Shown here: piece after piece, positions 19,317-27,971 of the stretch
How the letters are laid out: every line of letters begins with the position of its first letter
Numbering within the stretch: the first letter of the stretch is position 1
NCBI GenBank assembly: GCA_963777165.1
Contig: CAVZPO010000023.1
Span: forward strand, 682,001-746,000
Source: DYJB01 sp963777165
GTDB taxonomy: Bacteria > Chloroflexota > Anaerolineae > Anaerolineales > E44-bin32
Direction: 5' to 3'
Length of the DNA: 64,000 nt
The notes under the pieces: model-generated
Databases searched by the model: none
What the model was told of the DNA's origin: nothing
Seen by the model: the letters and a program-made list of their open reading frames with translations, nothing else
Made by a program: the position numbers and the translations under genes

Positions 19317-19544
19317 CTACAAGATGTCGAGCGAAGCCCGCGCACCGCGGCGCACCGCCGCCACGCGCAACAGGACGCGCATGGCATTCGCCACCTTGCC
19401 GCTCCGGCCGATCACCCGACCCATATCCTCTTCGCCGACCTTCAGCTCGAGACGGACATCCTTGCCCCGGCCGTGTTCGACGACATGGACCTGCATCGGG
19501 TCATCCACCAGCGACTTGGCGATGTACTCGATCAACTCCTTCAT
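19317..19544 (-). CDS. khpA: KH-domain RNA-binding protein KhpA (YlqC)
   Basis: 75 aa. A single type II KH domain with the GxxG loop in GRVIGRSGKVANAMRVLLR and the N-terminal LIEYIAKSLVDDPMQVHV. KhpA binds RNA broadly and partners KhpB/Jag in cell elongation control in Firmicutes. It sits between rpsP and rimM, its conserved place. Confidence 0.93.
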   Translation of the reverse strand: MKELIEYIAKSLVDDPMQVHVVEHGRGKDVRLELKVGEEDMGRVIGRSGKVANAMRVLLRVAAVRRGARASLDIL

Positions 19545-19567
19545 GCTCTTGCCCTCACGAGCCGGGA

Positions 19568-19969
19568 CTACGCTTGGGCCGGCTCAGCCTCTGCCTTCTT
19601 GGCCTGCTTCTTCGATGGCTTGGCGGCCGTCTCGGCCACGCGACGCGTGCGTGGGTCGACCACGGCGGCAGCGGGGCGGCTGGAGAGCACCGCCTCGACC
19701 TCCTCGCCCTGCTGCACGCGCTCCCAGCGCCCCCAGGCGCCGCAGGTCTTCAGCACCTGCTGCACCGACTCGGACGGCACGGCGCCGGCCTTCATCCAGT
19801 GCATCAGCCGGTCTTCCTTGACGTCGATCGATGCCGGCTGCGTGCGCGGGTTGTAGTGGCCGATGATTTCCAGGAAGCGCCCGTCGCGCGGGCTCTCCTT
19901 CTCCGCCACGACCATGCGGTAGAACGGCTGATGGCGTGACCCCTCACGTCGAAAACGAATCCGAACCAT
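19568..19969 (-). CDS. rpsP: 30S ribosomal protein S16 with C-terminal extension
   Basis: 133 aa. Core S16 sequence MVRIRFRREGSRHQPFYRMV, the GRFLEIIGHYNPRT motif and DRLMHWMKAGAVPSESV. The core ends near residue 85; the remaining ~48 residues are Ala/Lys/Glu-rich (KPSKKQAKKAEAEPAQA end) and probably disordered. Encoded between ffh and khpA. Confidence 0.95.
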   Translation of the reverse strand: MVRIRFRREGSRHQPFYRMVVAEKESPRDGRFLEIIGHYNPRTQPASIDVKEDRLMHWMKAGAVPSESVQQVLKTCGAWGRWERVQQGEEVEAVLSSRPAAAVVDPRTRRVAETAAKPSKKQAKKAEAEPAQA

Positions 19970-20077
19970 GTTGACCTTCTCTCTGTCTCGAGTTTCGGGC
20001 CGGCCATGCGAGCGGGGTGCTGCGGAGGAGGCCGGAAGGACGGCCGCGCCGCACGTCGATCGCTTGGCTGGCAGGCT

Positions 20078-21400
20078 TCATCGCAGCCGGGATCCTAGAC
20101 TCCCCAGACCGCGCTTACCCACTTGCTTGTACAGCTTCTGCATCTGTTGGTACTGGCGCAAGAGCTGGTTGACCTCCTGCACCGAAGTCCCCGAGCCGGC
20201 GGCGATCCGCCGCTTGCGGCTCCCATTAAGCACATTGGGAGCGTGCCGTTCACCGCGGGTCATGGACGATAGGATCGCCTGTGTACGGCGCAGCTGCTGT
20301 TCGGCAGCCTCTCCGTCCACGGTTCGCCCGGCGCCGGCCAACCCCGCCGGCATCATTTCCAGAACCTTGGCCAGCGGCCCCATCTTCCTCATCTGGGCCA
20401 GCTGCTCGGCGAAATCCTCCAGGCTGAATTCCCCCTTCATCAGCCGGGCGGTTGCCGCCTGCGCTTCATGCTCGTCGAAAGCTGCTTGCGCCTTCTCGAT
20501 CAGACCGACGACATCGCCCATTCCCAAAATGCGTGACGCCAATCGATCCGGCTCGAACGCCTCGAGCGCCTCGCGACCCTCGCCCGTGCCGAGGAACTTG
20601 ATCGGCACCCCGGTGACCGATCGCATCGAGATGGCCGCCCCGCCTCGGGCATCGCCATCCATCTTGGTCAGGATCAAACCGGTCAGCCGCACGCGCCCCT
20701 GAAACCCGCGGGCGACGTTGACGGCCTCCTGGCCGGTCATGGCATCGGCGACCAGCAGCGCTTCCACCGGGCGGAGGCGATCGGCGATGGCCTCGACCTC
20801 GGCCATCATCTCGCCGTCTAGCTGCGACCGGCCCGCACTGTCAATCAGGACAACGCTCGCACCTCCCCGCGCAGCCGACTCCATCCCAGCGAGGCAGGTC
20901 TCCACCGGCGAGAGTCCCGGCGAATGGAAGACCGGGACGTCGATCTCCGCACCCAGCTGCGACAACTGCTGCACCGCAGCCGGGCGGTACGGATCGGCGG
21001 CGATCATCGCCACGCGTTCCCCTCGGCTTCTCAGCCAGCGGGCGAGCTTGGCGGCTGTCGTCGTTTTGCCGGAGCCCTGCAGGCCCATCAGCAAGATGGC
21101 TCGCGGCGTGGGCCCGGTCAGCGCCAAGCGGCCGGGCTCTCCCAACAGCGAGAGCAGCTCGGCGTGCAGGATGCGGATCACCTGCTGGCCGGGGTTGAGC
21201 GCCTTGGCGACCTCCTCCGAGAGCGCCCGTTCTCGGACGCGCTCGAGAAGGTCTTTGACCACCTGGTAATGTACGTCGGCGTCGAGCAGCGCCAGCCGAA
21301 CATCTCTCAGCGCCGCGTCCACATCCTCGGGCCGCAGCTTGCCGTGGCGGCCCAACCCGTGGAAGATCTGCTGAAGGCGCTCGGTCAGAGCCTCGAACAT
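20078..21400 (-). CDS. ffh: Signal recognition particle protein Ffh
   Basis: 440-aa SRP54 GTPase that targets nascent membrane proteins. NG domain: P-loop GLQGSGKTTTAAKLARWL, DSAGR (more often DTAGR) as G3, TKMDGDARGG as G4. The methionine-rich M domain has the RNA-binding SRKRRIAAGSGTSVQEVNQL motif. An AUG at 21400 starts the protein. A 7-bp hairpin (21411-21417 with 21425-21431) sits just upstream in the mRNA leader and could affect translation. First gene of the ffh-rpsP-khpA-rimM operon. Confidence 0.96.
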   Translation of the reverse strand: MFEALTERLQQIFHGLGRHGKLRPEDVDAALRDVRLALLDADVHYQVVKDLLERVRERALSEEVAKALNPGQQVIRILHAELLSLLGEPGRLALTGPTPRAILLMGLQGSGKTTTAAKLARWLRSRGERVAMIAADPYRPAAVQQLSQLGAEIDVPVFHSPGLSPVETCLAGMESAARGGASVVLIDSAGRSQLDGEMMAEVEAIADRLRPVEALLVADAMTGQEAVNVARGFQGRVRLTGLILTKMDGDARGGAAISMRSVTGVPIKFLGTGEGREALEAFEPDRLASRILGMGDVVGLIEKAQAAFDEHEAQAATARLMKGEFSLEDFAEQLAQMRKMGPLAKVLEMMPAGLAGAGRTVDGEAAEQQLRRTQAILSSMTRGERHAPNVLNGSRKRRIAAGSGTSVQEVNQLLRQYQQMQKLYKQVGKRGLGSLGSRLR

Positions 21401-21498
21401 CCGACACCCGGGTTGCGGCAGACACGCAACCGCCGATCGGTGCGCCCCAACTGGGGGCCCGGCCGGCGGGGTCGGCTACCGCTCACCCACGAAAGGAC

Positions 21499-21527
21499 AT
21501 TGTAGCGGGTCCGGGAGTCCCGGTCAA
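21499..21527 (-). promoter_or_regulatory. Promoter of the ffh operon
   Basis: On the minus strand TTGACC (21527-21522), 17-nt spacer, TACAAT (21504-21499), close to the sigma-70 consensus. The predicted leader is about 90 nt. Confidence 0.75.
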
Positions 21528-21589
21528 GGCTTGCCCCGAAGTCCTGCCCCGGCCTCTCCGACCCCCCTAACCTATCTCGAGATCTTCGT

Positions 21590-24259
21590 TCAGGCATCGA
21601 GGAAGGACAAGGCCTGAAGTCCGATCCGCCACGCGTCGCCCAGCGTCCCATCTTCAAGTACGACGACCACGACAACCCCGGCTTGTCCCTCGGGCGAGCC
21701 CCCGGCGAACCAGTTGAGCCGCCGGCCACCAGCGCCGGTCACGGCGGATGCGCTCATGACGCTGGTCCCCCCTGCTTCACGCTCAAGCGCTTGAAGAATC
21801 AGCCTGGCAGTGTCCCGCTCGACGGCGAACCGTGCTTCGGAAGATGGTGCGGTTTCGATCCAATTGCCATCCGGCGACTGCAAGGCGTCCACAAGGCGCA
21901 CTTCCGGAAGCACTCCTCCCGAGCGAAGCACGGCGTAGGCGCGGGCCACTTGCAGTGGGGAGACACCCACCACCCCCTGTCCGATAGCCTCCAGACGGAG
22001 GTCGCCAAGCGCGGGCATGTGGGGCTCGGCCAACGCGGCGGCCGCATCGAGTTCCGGCAGCGCAACCTCAGCCAACCCGAAAGCTGCGACCGCGTCCAGA
22101 ATCCCAGCCGCACCTAAGGTCCGGGCGAGGGTGGCGAGGGGCGCCGGGCATCCGAAACGCAGCGCGCTGGCGAAGTCAGGAGTCGTCTCCGCGAGCAAAG
22201 CCGGTGGAGGCGCAATGGCACAATCCACCTGATCACCATCGACTGCCACCGGTGCGATGAGCGACTCGACCGCGTCATCTAGAGAAACCAGGCCCCCTTC
22301 GACCGCCTGCGCCAGAAGGAGGGGAGAGAGGATCATTCCGGGTTGGTAGGTGCCATGCGCGGCGCGATTGAGCAGGGGAGCATCCGCCTGTGCCGTCAGG
22401 GCTTCCCAGTCCTCATCCAGCGTATTCGGGTCGAACCCCGGGGACGACGCCAGCGCCAGCAGGTTGCCGGTCGATGCCTCTAGCACGACGGCCGCGCCCT
22501 GGTAGGGAGAGAGGGAATGAGCGACGGAGGCTTGGAGGCCGGCGTCGAGGGTCAGCCTGACACCCAGTCCGGGCGGCGGCGTACCCTGGGTCAGGTGCTG
22601 CCACCACGTCGTAAGGGCGTCGTGTCCCACCTCACCGCGCAGCGTTTCATCCCGGCTTTGTTCGACGCCTGTCTGAGCGAAGCGCGCCGAGTCGTACCCC
22701 ACGACGGCCGCCGCTGCGCTCCCCAGTGGGTAGGCACGGTGGTAATCCCCTTGTTCACCGGCAGTCTCGGCAAGAGCGACCCCGTTGCGGTCCACGATCG
22801 AGCCGCGGGCGTTCACACGCTCGGCCAGCGCGCGGCGGGGATTGTCGGTACGAGTGGTCAGCGCCGGTCCGCGGACGATCGTCCACCATCCCAGCGCCAG
22901 GGCCAGCCCGATCCAGCCGAGCGTGACCCCTGCCTGAAGGACGCGAACCGGCCGCGCGAACCGACTGCGTCGACCTCCGCCGGAGAGGATCAGCAGCAGG
23001 GCCAGGCCGAGAAGGCTGGTGATCAGCGACGAGCCGCCGTAGGAGATGAACGGCAGCGTGATTCCGGTAATGGGCAGCAGGCGCAGGACTCCGCCCAGGA
23101 TCATGAGCGTCTGCAGGCCAAAGGCCGCAGCGATTCCGGCCGCCAGGAGCGCGCGGAACGGATCAGCGCTGCGCCCGGCAATCCGCAGCCCGCGCTGGAC
23201 GAGCAGCGCATGAAGCCCGATGAGCGCCAGGCCTCCGGTGAGTCCCCATTCCTCACCGACGGCGGCGAAAATGTAGTCACTGACGGCGATCGGCACCAGC
23301 CCGGGCGCTCCGATCCCTGGGCCCCGGCCGAACAGCCCTCCCGACGCATAGGCGATCAGGCCCTGGATCACCTGATACGAGCCTCCCAACGGATCGGCCC
23401 ACGGATCGAGCCAGGCAAGGACACGCAGGCGCACGACGTCGAAGAGCAAATACCCGGCGCCCGCCCCCAACACGGCGAAGACCATCGCCGCCAGAAGCAC
23501 CTGCCAGCGATCGGTGACCACGTACAGCATGATCGCCAGCAGGCTAAGGAGGAGCGTTCCGGTCCCAAGATCTCTCTGCACCAGGACCATCCCGACCGAG
23601 ACCCCCCACACAAAGAGCAGCGGCAGGAGCGCGGTCCGCAGCCCGGGCTTGAATTCGGCCCAGCGGAACGCGAGATGATCGGCAAGGAAGGAAGCAAGGT
23701 AGGCCAGGAGCAACAATCGCAGCGGTTCCGAGGGCTGAAGGTAGATGCCGCAGCAGCCGAGCCACAGCCGTTCTTCCCCGCCGGACGGGTTGGTCCCGAA
23801 GAGCAGGGTCGCAGCGGTCAGCACTACACCGCCTGTCAACCATACATAGCGGTAGCGGCGAAGCCAGCGCAAGTCGCGCGGAAGGCGCAGGACGACCCAT
23901 GCCAGGCTCGTGCCGACCGTCAGCCAGGCGAGCTGACGCAGTCCGTAGGTCGGTGAGAGGCGGAGGATGAGGAGTACTCCCCAGCCCGCCAGCAACAGCC
24001 CCGCGGGGAGCAGAAGCGGATCACGATCCGGGTGACGCGCCGATAGCTGCCGGTGCAGAACGATGGCCGCCACCGTCCAGACCGGAAGGACGAGCAACGC
24101 GCGCGCTGACGTTCCGAACGCCGCCCAAGTCCCTTCCCGGACGGCTGGTGCAAGGAGCGACGCCAGCGAGGTCAGTAGCAGGAAGGCGAAGGCGATGCCA
24201 AGCAGCCCGGCTTCACGCTGGCGCGTGCGGCCCTCGGACTCAGTCCAGGTAGCGTCCAA
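21590..24259 (-). CDS. SEDS glycosyltransferase (RodA/FtsW) fused to a class B PBP domain with degenerate active site
   Basis: 889 aa. Residues about 15-430 are a polytopic SEDS protein: QPSEPLRL, VQRDLGTGTLL (228-238), WLDPWADPLGGSYQVIQG with the presumed catalytic Asp at 285, GEEWGLTGG and FISYGGSS (405-411). After a linking TM helix (about 447-463) residues 480-889 follow class B penicillin-binding protein order: NARGSIVDRNGVALA, GAAVVLEASTGNLLALAS, GTYQPG, AIGQGVVGVSPLQVARAYAVL and GRRLNWFAG. Where SxxK belongs the sequence is MILS (642-645), the SxN motif is not recognisable, and KTG is VTG (840-842). The polymerase half looks functional and the transpeptidase half looks inactive. Overlaps mtnP by 20 nt. 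Confidence 0.9.
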   Translation of the reverse strand: MDATWTESEGRTRQREAGLLGIAFAFLLLTSLASLLAPAVREGTWAAFGTSARALLVLPVWTVAAIVLHRQLSARHPDRDPLLLPAGLLLAGWGVLLILRLSPTYGLRQLAWLTVGTSLAWVVLRLPRDLRWLRRYRYVWLTGGVVLTAATLLFGTNPSGGEERLWLGCCGIYLQPSEPLRLLLLAYLASFLADHLAFRWAEFKPGLRTALLPLLFVWGVSVGMVLVQRDLGTGTLLLSLLAIMLYVVTDRWQVLLAAMVFAVLGAGAGYLLFDVVRLRVLAWLDPWADPLGGSYQVIQGLIAYASGGLFGRGPGIGAPGLVPIAVSDYIFAAVGEEWGLTGGLALIGLHALLVQRGLRIAGRSADPFRALLAAGIAAAFGLQTLMILGGVLRLLPITGITLPFISYGGSSLITSLLGLALLLILSGGGRRSRFARPVRVLQAGVTLGWIGLALALGWWTIVRGPALTTRTDNPRRALAERVNARGSIVDRNGVALAETAGEQGDYHRAYPLGSAAAAVVGYDSARFAQTGVEQSRDETLRGEVGHDALTTWWQHLTQGTPPPGLGVRLTLDAGLQASVAHSLSPYQGAAVVLEASTGNLLALASSPGFDPNTLDEDWEALTAQADAPLLNRAAHGTYQPGMILSPLLLAQAVEGGLVSLDDAVESLIAPVAVDGDQVDCAIAPPPALLAETTPDFASALRFGCPAPLATLARTLGAAGILDAVAAFGLAEVALPELDAAAALAEPHMPALGDLRLEAIGQGVVGVSPLQVARAYAVLRSGGVLPEVRLVDALQSPDGNWIETAPSSEARFAVERDTARLILQALEREAGGTSVMSASAVTGAGGRRLNWFAGGSPEGQAGVVVVVVLEDGTLGDAWRIGLQALSFLDA

Positions 24260-25106
24260 GAAACAGGGCCAGATTGCGCCGCGCCTCAGGCGAGACGTGG
24301 CTGCGTGAGGTAATCAGGGCGTCCTTGAGGGCGGTGCCACAGTCGCACGTACGCTCGGAGGGGAGCGCCTCCACCACCGCGGCGAGCGCCGCCTGGGCCA
24401 GGCGCGTGTTGGCTTGAAGCGTGCGCACAACCTTCTCGACCGTCACGGGATCTTCGGCGATGTGCCAGACGTCGTAGTCGGTGACATGCGCCATGACCGC
24501 ATAGCACATCTCCGCCTCGCGGGCCAGGAAAGCCTCCGGGCACGTCGTCATGCCGATGATCGCCATCCCCCAGGCCCGGTAAGTGTTGGACTCAGCGCGG
24601 GTTGAGAAGCGCGGGCCGGGGATCGTCACCAGCGCGCCGCCTCGATGCACATTCCCCCCTGAGCTTTCGAGACCGGCTTCGAGCACCGTCGAAAGGTCGT
24701 GGCAGAACGGCTCGGCCACGCTGACGTGCACCACCACGCCGCCCCCGAAGAAGGTGTTCTCGCGGCCGGCGGTCCGATCGAAGAGCTGATCAGGAATCAC
24801 GACATCGCCGGGCGCGTAGTCCTCGCGCAGCGAGCCGCAGGCGCTGACCGAGATCACCCGCTCGATGCCCAGGGCCTTCAGCGCGTAGAGGTTGGCGCGG
24901 TAATTGACTTCGGCGGGAGCGATCGTGTGGCCGATCCCATGCCGCGCCAGGAAGGCCACCGTCTTGCCGCCCAGATCGCCGATCAGAATCGGGGAACTCG
25001 GCGCCCCGAACGGCGTCGACATCGTCCGCCGTTCAACCGAACCAAGGCCCTCCAGGTCGTATACGCCCGAGCCGCCGATGACCCCCAGCACTGGCCTGCG
25101 TTCCAT
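24240..25106 (-). CDS. mtnP: S-methyl-5'-thioadenosine phosphorylase
   Basis: 288-aa nucleoside phosphorylase of the PNP/MTAP type that cleaves MTA to adenine and methylthioribose 1-phosphate. Motifs: LGVIGGSGVYDLEGL with the phosphate site, FLARHGIGHTIAPAEVNYRANL, SACGSLREDYAPGD, and GMTTCPEAFLAREAEMCYA with TDYDVW for the purine site. ATG at 25106 gives the normal N-terminus. It is inserted between the FHA genes and the SEDS-PBP gene, with its end overlapping the latter. Confidence 0.93.
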   Translation of the reverse strand: MERRPVLGVIGGSGVYDLEGLGSVERRTMSTPFGAPSSPILIGDLGGKTVAFLARHGIGHTIAPAEVNYRANLYALKALGIERVISVSACGSLREDYAPGDVVIPDQLFDRTAGRENTFFGGGVVVHVSVAEPFCHDLSTVLEAGLESSGGNVHRGGALVTIPGPRFSTRAESNTYRAWGMAIIGMTTCPEAFLAREAEMCYAVMAHVTDYDVWHIAEDPVTVEKVVRTLQANTRLAQAALAAVVEALPSERTCDCGTALKDALITSRSHVSPEARRNLALFLGRYLD

Positions 25107-25196
25107 CGATCCTCCGTTCCTCGCCGCAGCGCATGACACCGCGCTGGGCTTGGGGGCACCTCCTGGATCAACCGATCGGTGGGTCGCTCCCGGAGA

Positions 25197-25637
25197 CTAT
25201 GCCTCGGGGGCGCGCCCGGCCCGGAGGCCGAGCATGACCTCACCGAATTGGAGGTCGTCCCCGTAGGTGATCACCAGCGGGCCCTCGACCGCGATGCCAT
25301 TGACCCGCGTGCCGTTGCGGGATCCGAGATCTTCCAGGATCCATTGTCCGGATTGGAAGACAATCCGTGCGTGATGCTGCGAGACCGTCGTATCGTCGAT
25401 TTGGATCGTGTTGTCTGCCGCCCGCCCGAACAGGCTGATCTCGCCCAATGGGATGGGCGCCTCGGGTGCCTCGATTTGCCCGAGCCGGACGAGGTGTGCA
25501 GCGGGCGCCGGAAGCCCGTGGCCCGGCCCCGTGCCGCGCAAATCGCGCCACAGGATCACGAGGGCCGCCGCCAGGAACGCGTACAGGCAGACGGCCAGGA
25601 GCAGGCGCACGATCAGCAGGACCACGGCCGGGCTCAT
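25197..25637 (-). CDS. Membrane-anchored FHA domain protein (FhaB-like)
   Basis: 146 aa. An N-terminal TM helix (about residues 5-30) precedes an FHA domain with LFGRAADNTIQIDDTTVS, QHHARI and GSRNGTRVNGIAV, the phosphothreonine-binding residues R, S and N being present. The same layout as mycobacterial FhaB/FipA. It overlaps the upstream FhaA-like gene by 4 nt, so the two are translated together. Confidence 0.88.
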   Translation of the reverse strand: MSPAVVLLIVRLLLAVCLYAFLAAALVILWRDLRGTGPGHGLPAPAAHLVRLGQIEAPEAPIPLGEISLFGRAADNTIQIDDTTVSQHHARIVFQSGQWILEDLGSRNGTRVNGIAVEGPLVITYGDDLQFGEVMLGLRAGRAPEA

Positions 25638-26455
25638 TCGTTCTCGGAGGACGTTGGCCGGCCGACGTACGTTTGCTGATCGCCTGCGGGCCGCGGCGGG
25701 AATGGAGGCGAGTACGCCGGGGTCGAGTTGGGCGGCCCGTCCGGGTCCTCACCGTAGACCAGGGTGGATTCGCCGATCGAGACGACGTCGCCCGGCCTCA
25801 GGACGTGCTGTTGGGCTCGCCGTCCGTTGACCTGCGTCCCCGCCGTGGAGCCCAGATCGAACAGCACGAACCTCCCGTCCCGGACGCGCAGTTGAGCATG
25901 CGTCCGCGACACGTGCGGATCTTCGAGGATGATCTGATTATCGAGACGACGGCCGATGTTCACCACCGGCCGATCCAAAGGAAAGTGCCGGCCGGCATCG
26001 ATGATCAGGAAGGCGCCGGCAGGCACGCGCCCAGGCTCGGTGCGCGCCTCGCGCGGCATCCCTTGGGTGAAGACGAGGGGGCTGGAGCGGTGCCAGGCGA
26101 CTACCCGCACGTCCCAACGCGCAAGCGTCGGATCAGCCGCCAGCGTGACCTCCGGCTCCGAGACCAGCAGGTAGCCATGGGAGCGGGCTGCCTCGGCCAG
26201 TCCATGCGCCAATTCGTCGCGCAAATCCGGCGCCTGTGAGAGCAGCGTCTCGACGTCTTCGGGGTGCAGCGTGAGCGCATACTGGTCCGGGGCAAACCCC
26301 TTGCCCCGGTCATCCCAGCGCAGCCCGTCTTCCATCGTACGCGCCAGCTGACCGGCGACCACCGGCGTCGAAAGACGGCTGCCCAGCAGGCGGGGCAAGG
26401 CGCGTTCGACCAGGCCTTCGAGCTGTCGTTCGAGGGATTCGAGCGGCGTGGTCAC
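25634..26455 (-). CDS. FhaA-like protein (DUF3662 + FHA), copy 1
   Basis: 273 aa. The N-terminal ~120 residues match the DUF3662 domain of mycobacterial FhaA (LEGLVERALPRLLGSRLS, FAPDQYALTLHPED). The C-terminal FHA domain has VNIGRRLDNQIILEDPHVS, RTHAQLR and LGSTAGTQVNG (A for the usual N/T after ST). GTG start at 26455 is supported by a -10 hexamer ending 6 nt upstream. Likely binds a phosphothreonine on a cell-wall protein; the kinase is not in this window. Confidence 0.88.
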   Translation of the reverse strand: MTTPLESLERQLEGLVERALPRLLGSRLSTPVVAGQLARTMEDGLRWDDRGKGFAPDQYALTLHPEDVETLLSQAPDLRDELAHGLAEAARSHGYLLVSEPEVTLAADPTLARWDVRVVAWHRSSPLVFTQGMPREARTEPGRVPAGAFLIIDAGRHFPLDRPVVNIGRRLDNQIILEDPHVSRTHAQLRVRDGRFVLFDLGSTAGTQVNGRRAQQHVLRPGDVVSIGESTLVYGEDPDGPPNSTPAYSPPFPPRPAGDQQTYVGRPTSSENE

Positions 26456-26461
26456 AATCGG

Positions 26462-26467
26462 ATTATA
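26462..26467 (-). promoter_or_regulatory. -10 box for a leaderless FhaA-like mRNA
   Basis: Perfect TATAAT on the minus strand, ending 6 nt before the GTG start at 26455. No convincing -35 at 16-18 nt. Geometry predicts transcription from the start codon itself. Confidence 0.5.
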
Positions 26468-26610
26468 CGCGCCCCGGGACGGGTTGGCGGGCCCCCACCG
26501 ATTCGTACCGAGGCGTGCGGCGGGCGCCCTCCCCGCCGTCTGCAGCGAAGCACGATCAGGGCCAATCTCGCGTGGCGTAGTACGCGGGCGTCCAGAGCGG
26601 GAGCCGCAGG

Positions 26611-27477
26611 TCAGCTCTCGGGCTTGCGATCAGCCTCGGGCTTCTTGGGGAGCTCCCGGGTGGGCGTGCGAAGTTCCTGGGCGAAGCGCAGGTTGAGTGG
26701 CGTGACACGATCGCGGTCGGAGGGCTGGGCGAACGGCGGGGCGTACGGTGGCGTGGCCTCCGGCGGGCCGGACGGGTCTTGCCCATAGATCAGCTCGATG
26801 CCGGCAATGGTGATCACATCTCCCGGGTGCAGGGTCTGCTGGCGAATGACGCTCCCGTTGACGCGTGTCCCACCCGTCGAGTTCAGATCCACGAGCACGA
26901 ATTTCCCGCGCTGCGAACGCAGCTGTGCGTGGGCGCGCGAGACGTGGGGGTCGTCCAAGACTAGGTGATTGTCCAATCGCCGACCGATGCTGATGACTGG
27001 GAGGCTGAGCGGAAAGTGCCGCTTGCCGTCCACGACCAGGAATGCTCCTGGCGGTGGTTCATCGGTGGGGTCGGACGGCGTCTCCATCAAGGCAGAGAAC
27101 GCCAGCGGATCACGGCTGTGCCAGGAGATCGCCCTGATTTCGCGGGAGGTGAGCGTCGGATCACTCGCCAGGGTGACGTGAGGGGGGTGGATCAGAGCCA
27201 GCTCTTGCTGCGCCAGCACATTCGCCAGGCCCTCCGCCAGGACTGCCTGGGCGTGTGGCAGCTGGCTGGCAAAGAGGGCGATCTGGCCTGGGTGGAAAGT
27301 CAGGGTGAACTGATCGGGGGAGAACGTCCGGCCACGGTCGTCGCTGCGCGCCCCGCGCATAATCTCCTGCGCCAGACGGCGCCCGACATCACCCAGGGAC
27401 TCGTGGTCAAAGACCAACTTCCCCAGGGCTTTGTCCAGGACGGCGCAGATGCCCTCTTCCAGCCCGGTTGGGTCCAT
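26611..27477 (-). CDS. FhaA-like protein (DUF3662 + FHA), copy 2
   Basis: 288 aa, paralogous along its whole length to the protein encoded at 25634-26455. N-terminal DUF3662 part (FSPDQFTLTFHPGQIALF) and FHA domain ISIGRRLDNHLVLDDPHVS, RAHAQLR, NSTGGTRVNG. A proline-rich tail follows (PSGPPEATPPYAPPFAQP). Two tandem FhaA paralogues suggest separate clients. The AAGGA in front of ATG 27477 is its ribosome site. Confidence 0.88.
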   Translation of the reverse strand: MDPTGLEEGICAVLDKALGKLVFDHESLGDVGRRLAQEIMRGARSDDRGRTFSPDQFTLTFHPGQIALFASQLPHAQAVLAEGLANVLAQQELALIHPPHVTLASDPTLTSREIRAISWHSRDPLAFSALMETPSDPTDEPPPGAFLVVDGKRHFPLSLPVISIGRRLDNHLVLDDPHVSRAHAQLRSQRGKFVLVDLNSTGGTRVNGSVIRQQTLHPGDVITIAGIELIYGQDPSGPPEATPPYAPPFAQPSDRDRVTPLNLRFAQELRTPTRELPKKPEADRKPES

Positions 27478-27494
27478 GGCTTCCTTAACGGTCC

Positions 27495-27522
27495 ATTATA
27501 CGCCGCCGGGTTCGATGTTCAA
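27495..27522 (-). promoter_or_regulatory. Promoter of FhaA-like copy 2
   Basis: TTGAAC (27522-27517) and TATAAT (27500-27495) on the minus strand with a 16-nt spacer. Divergent from, and adjacent to, the archease -10. Confidence 0.65.
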
Positions 27523-27535
27523 CATGACCTTGGGC

Positions 27536-27541
27536 TATACT
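27536..27541 (+). promoter_or_regulatory. -10 box for a leaderless archease mRNA
   Basis: TATACT ends 6 nt before the ATG at 27548; no good -35 is seen. No Shine-Dalgarno sequence lies between. Confidence 0.5.
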
Positions 27542-27547
27542 GACGAA

Positions 27548-27961
27548 ATGGATTCCAGCGGCTTTGTGAACCTGGATCACACTGCCGACTGGGCGATCCG
27601 CGTCCGCGGCGTTGACCTGTCGGACCTGTTCCGGCAGGCGGCCGCCGGATTGCTCAGCCTGGCCGACCCCACCCCGGCCCCCGAGCACCCAAGCTCGCAC
27701 CTCCGGCTCCGCCTGAAGTCGGCAGATCGGGAGACGCTGCTGGTGCGCTGGCTTGAGGAACTCCATTTCCTGCTCGAAACGCAGCACCTGATCCCCCGAT
27801 CGATCCAATTGCGTATATCGCCCGGACCCAGCCTGATCGCGGACCTTGAATTGGTGAAGGCCGCCTCGACGGGTCGGGCGATCAAAGCCGTGACCTTCCA
27901 CAGGCTGCACGTCTCCGAAACGGCCGCCGGCCTTGAGGCGACCGTCGTGTTCGACGTCTAG
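27548..27961 (+). CDS. Archease, RtcB activator
   Basis: 137 aa. Archease features: LDHTADWAIRVRG with the metal-binding His-x2-Asp region, LFRQAAAGLLSL, LLVRWLEELHFLLETQ and the C-terminal VTFHRLHVSETAAGLEATVVFDV. Archease speeds guanylylation of RtcB and broadens its nucleotide use. The next gene, 10 nt downstream, is rtcB, which settles the assignment. Confidence 0.93.
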   Translation: MDSSGFVNLDHTADWAIRVRGVDLSDLFRQAAAGLLSLADPTPAPEHPSSHLRLRLKSADRETLLVRWLEELHFLLETQHLIPRSIQLRISPGPSLIADLELVKAASTGRAIKAVTFHRLHVSETAAGLEATVVFDV

Positions 27962-27971
27962 GCGGCCATTC

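Noticed and set aside
22517..23956. Long open frame antisense to the SEDS-PBP gene
   Set aside because: Composition is Arg/Gln/Pro-rich with no motifs; a typical shadow of a high-G+C gene.
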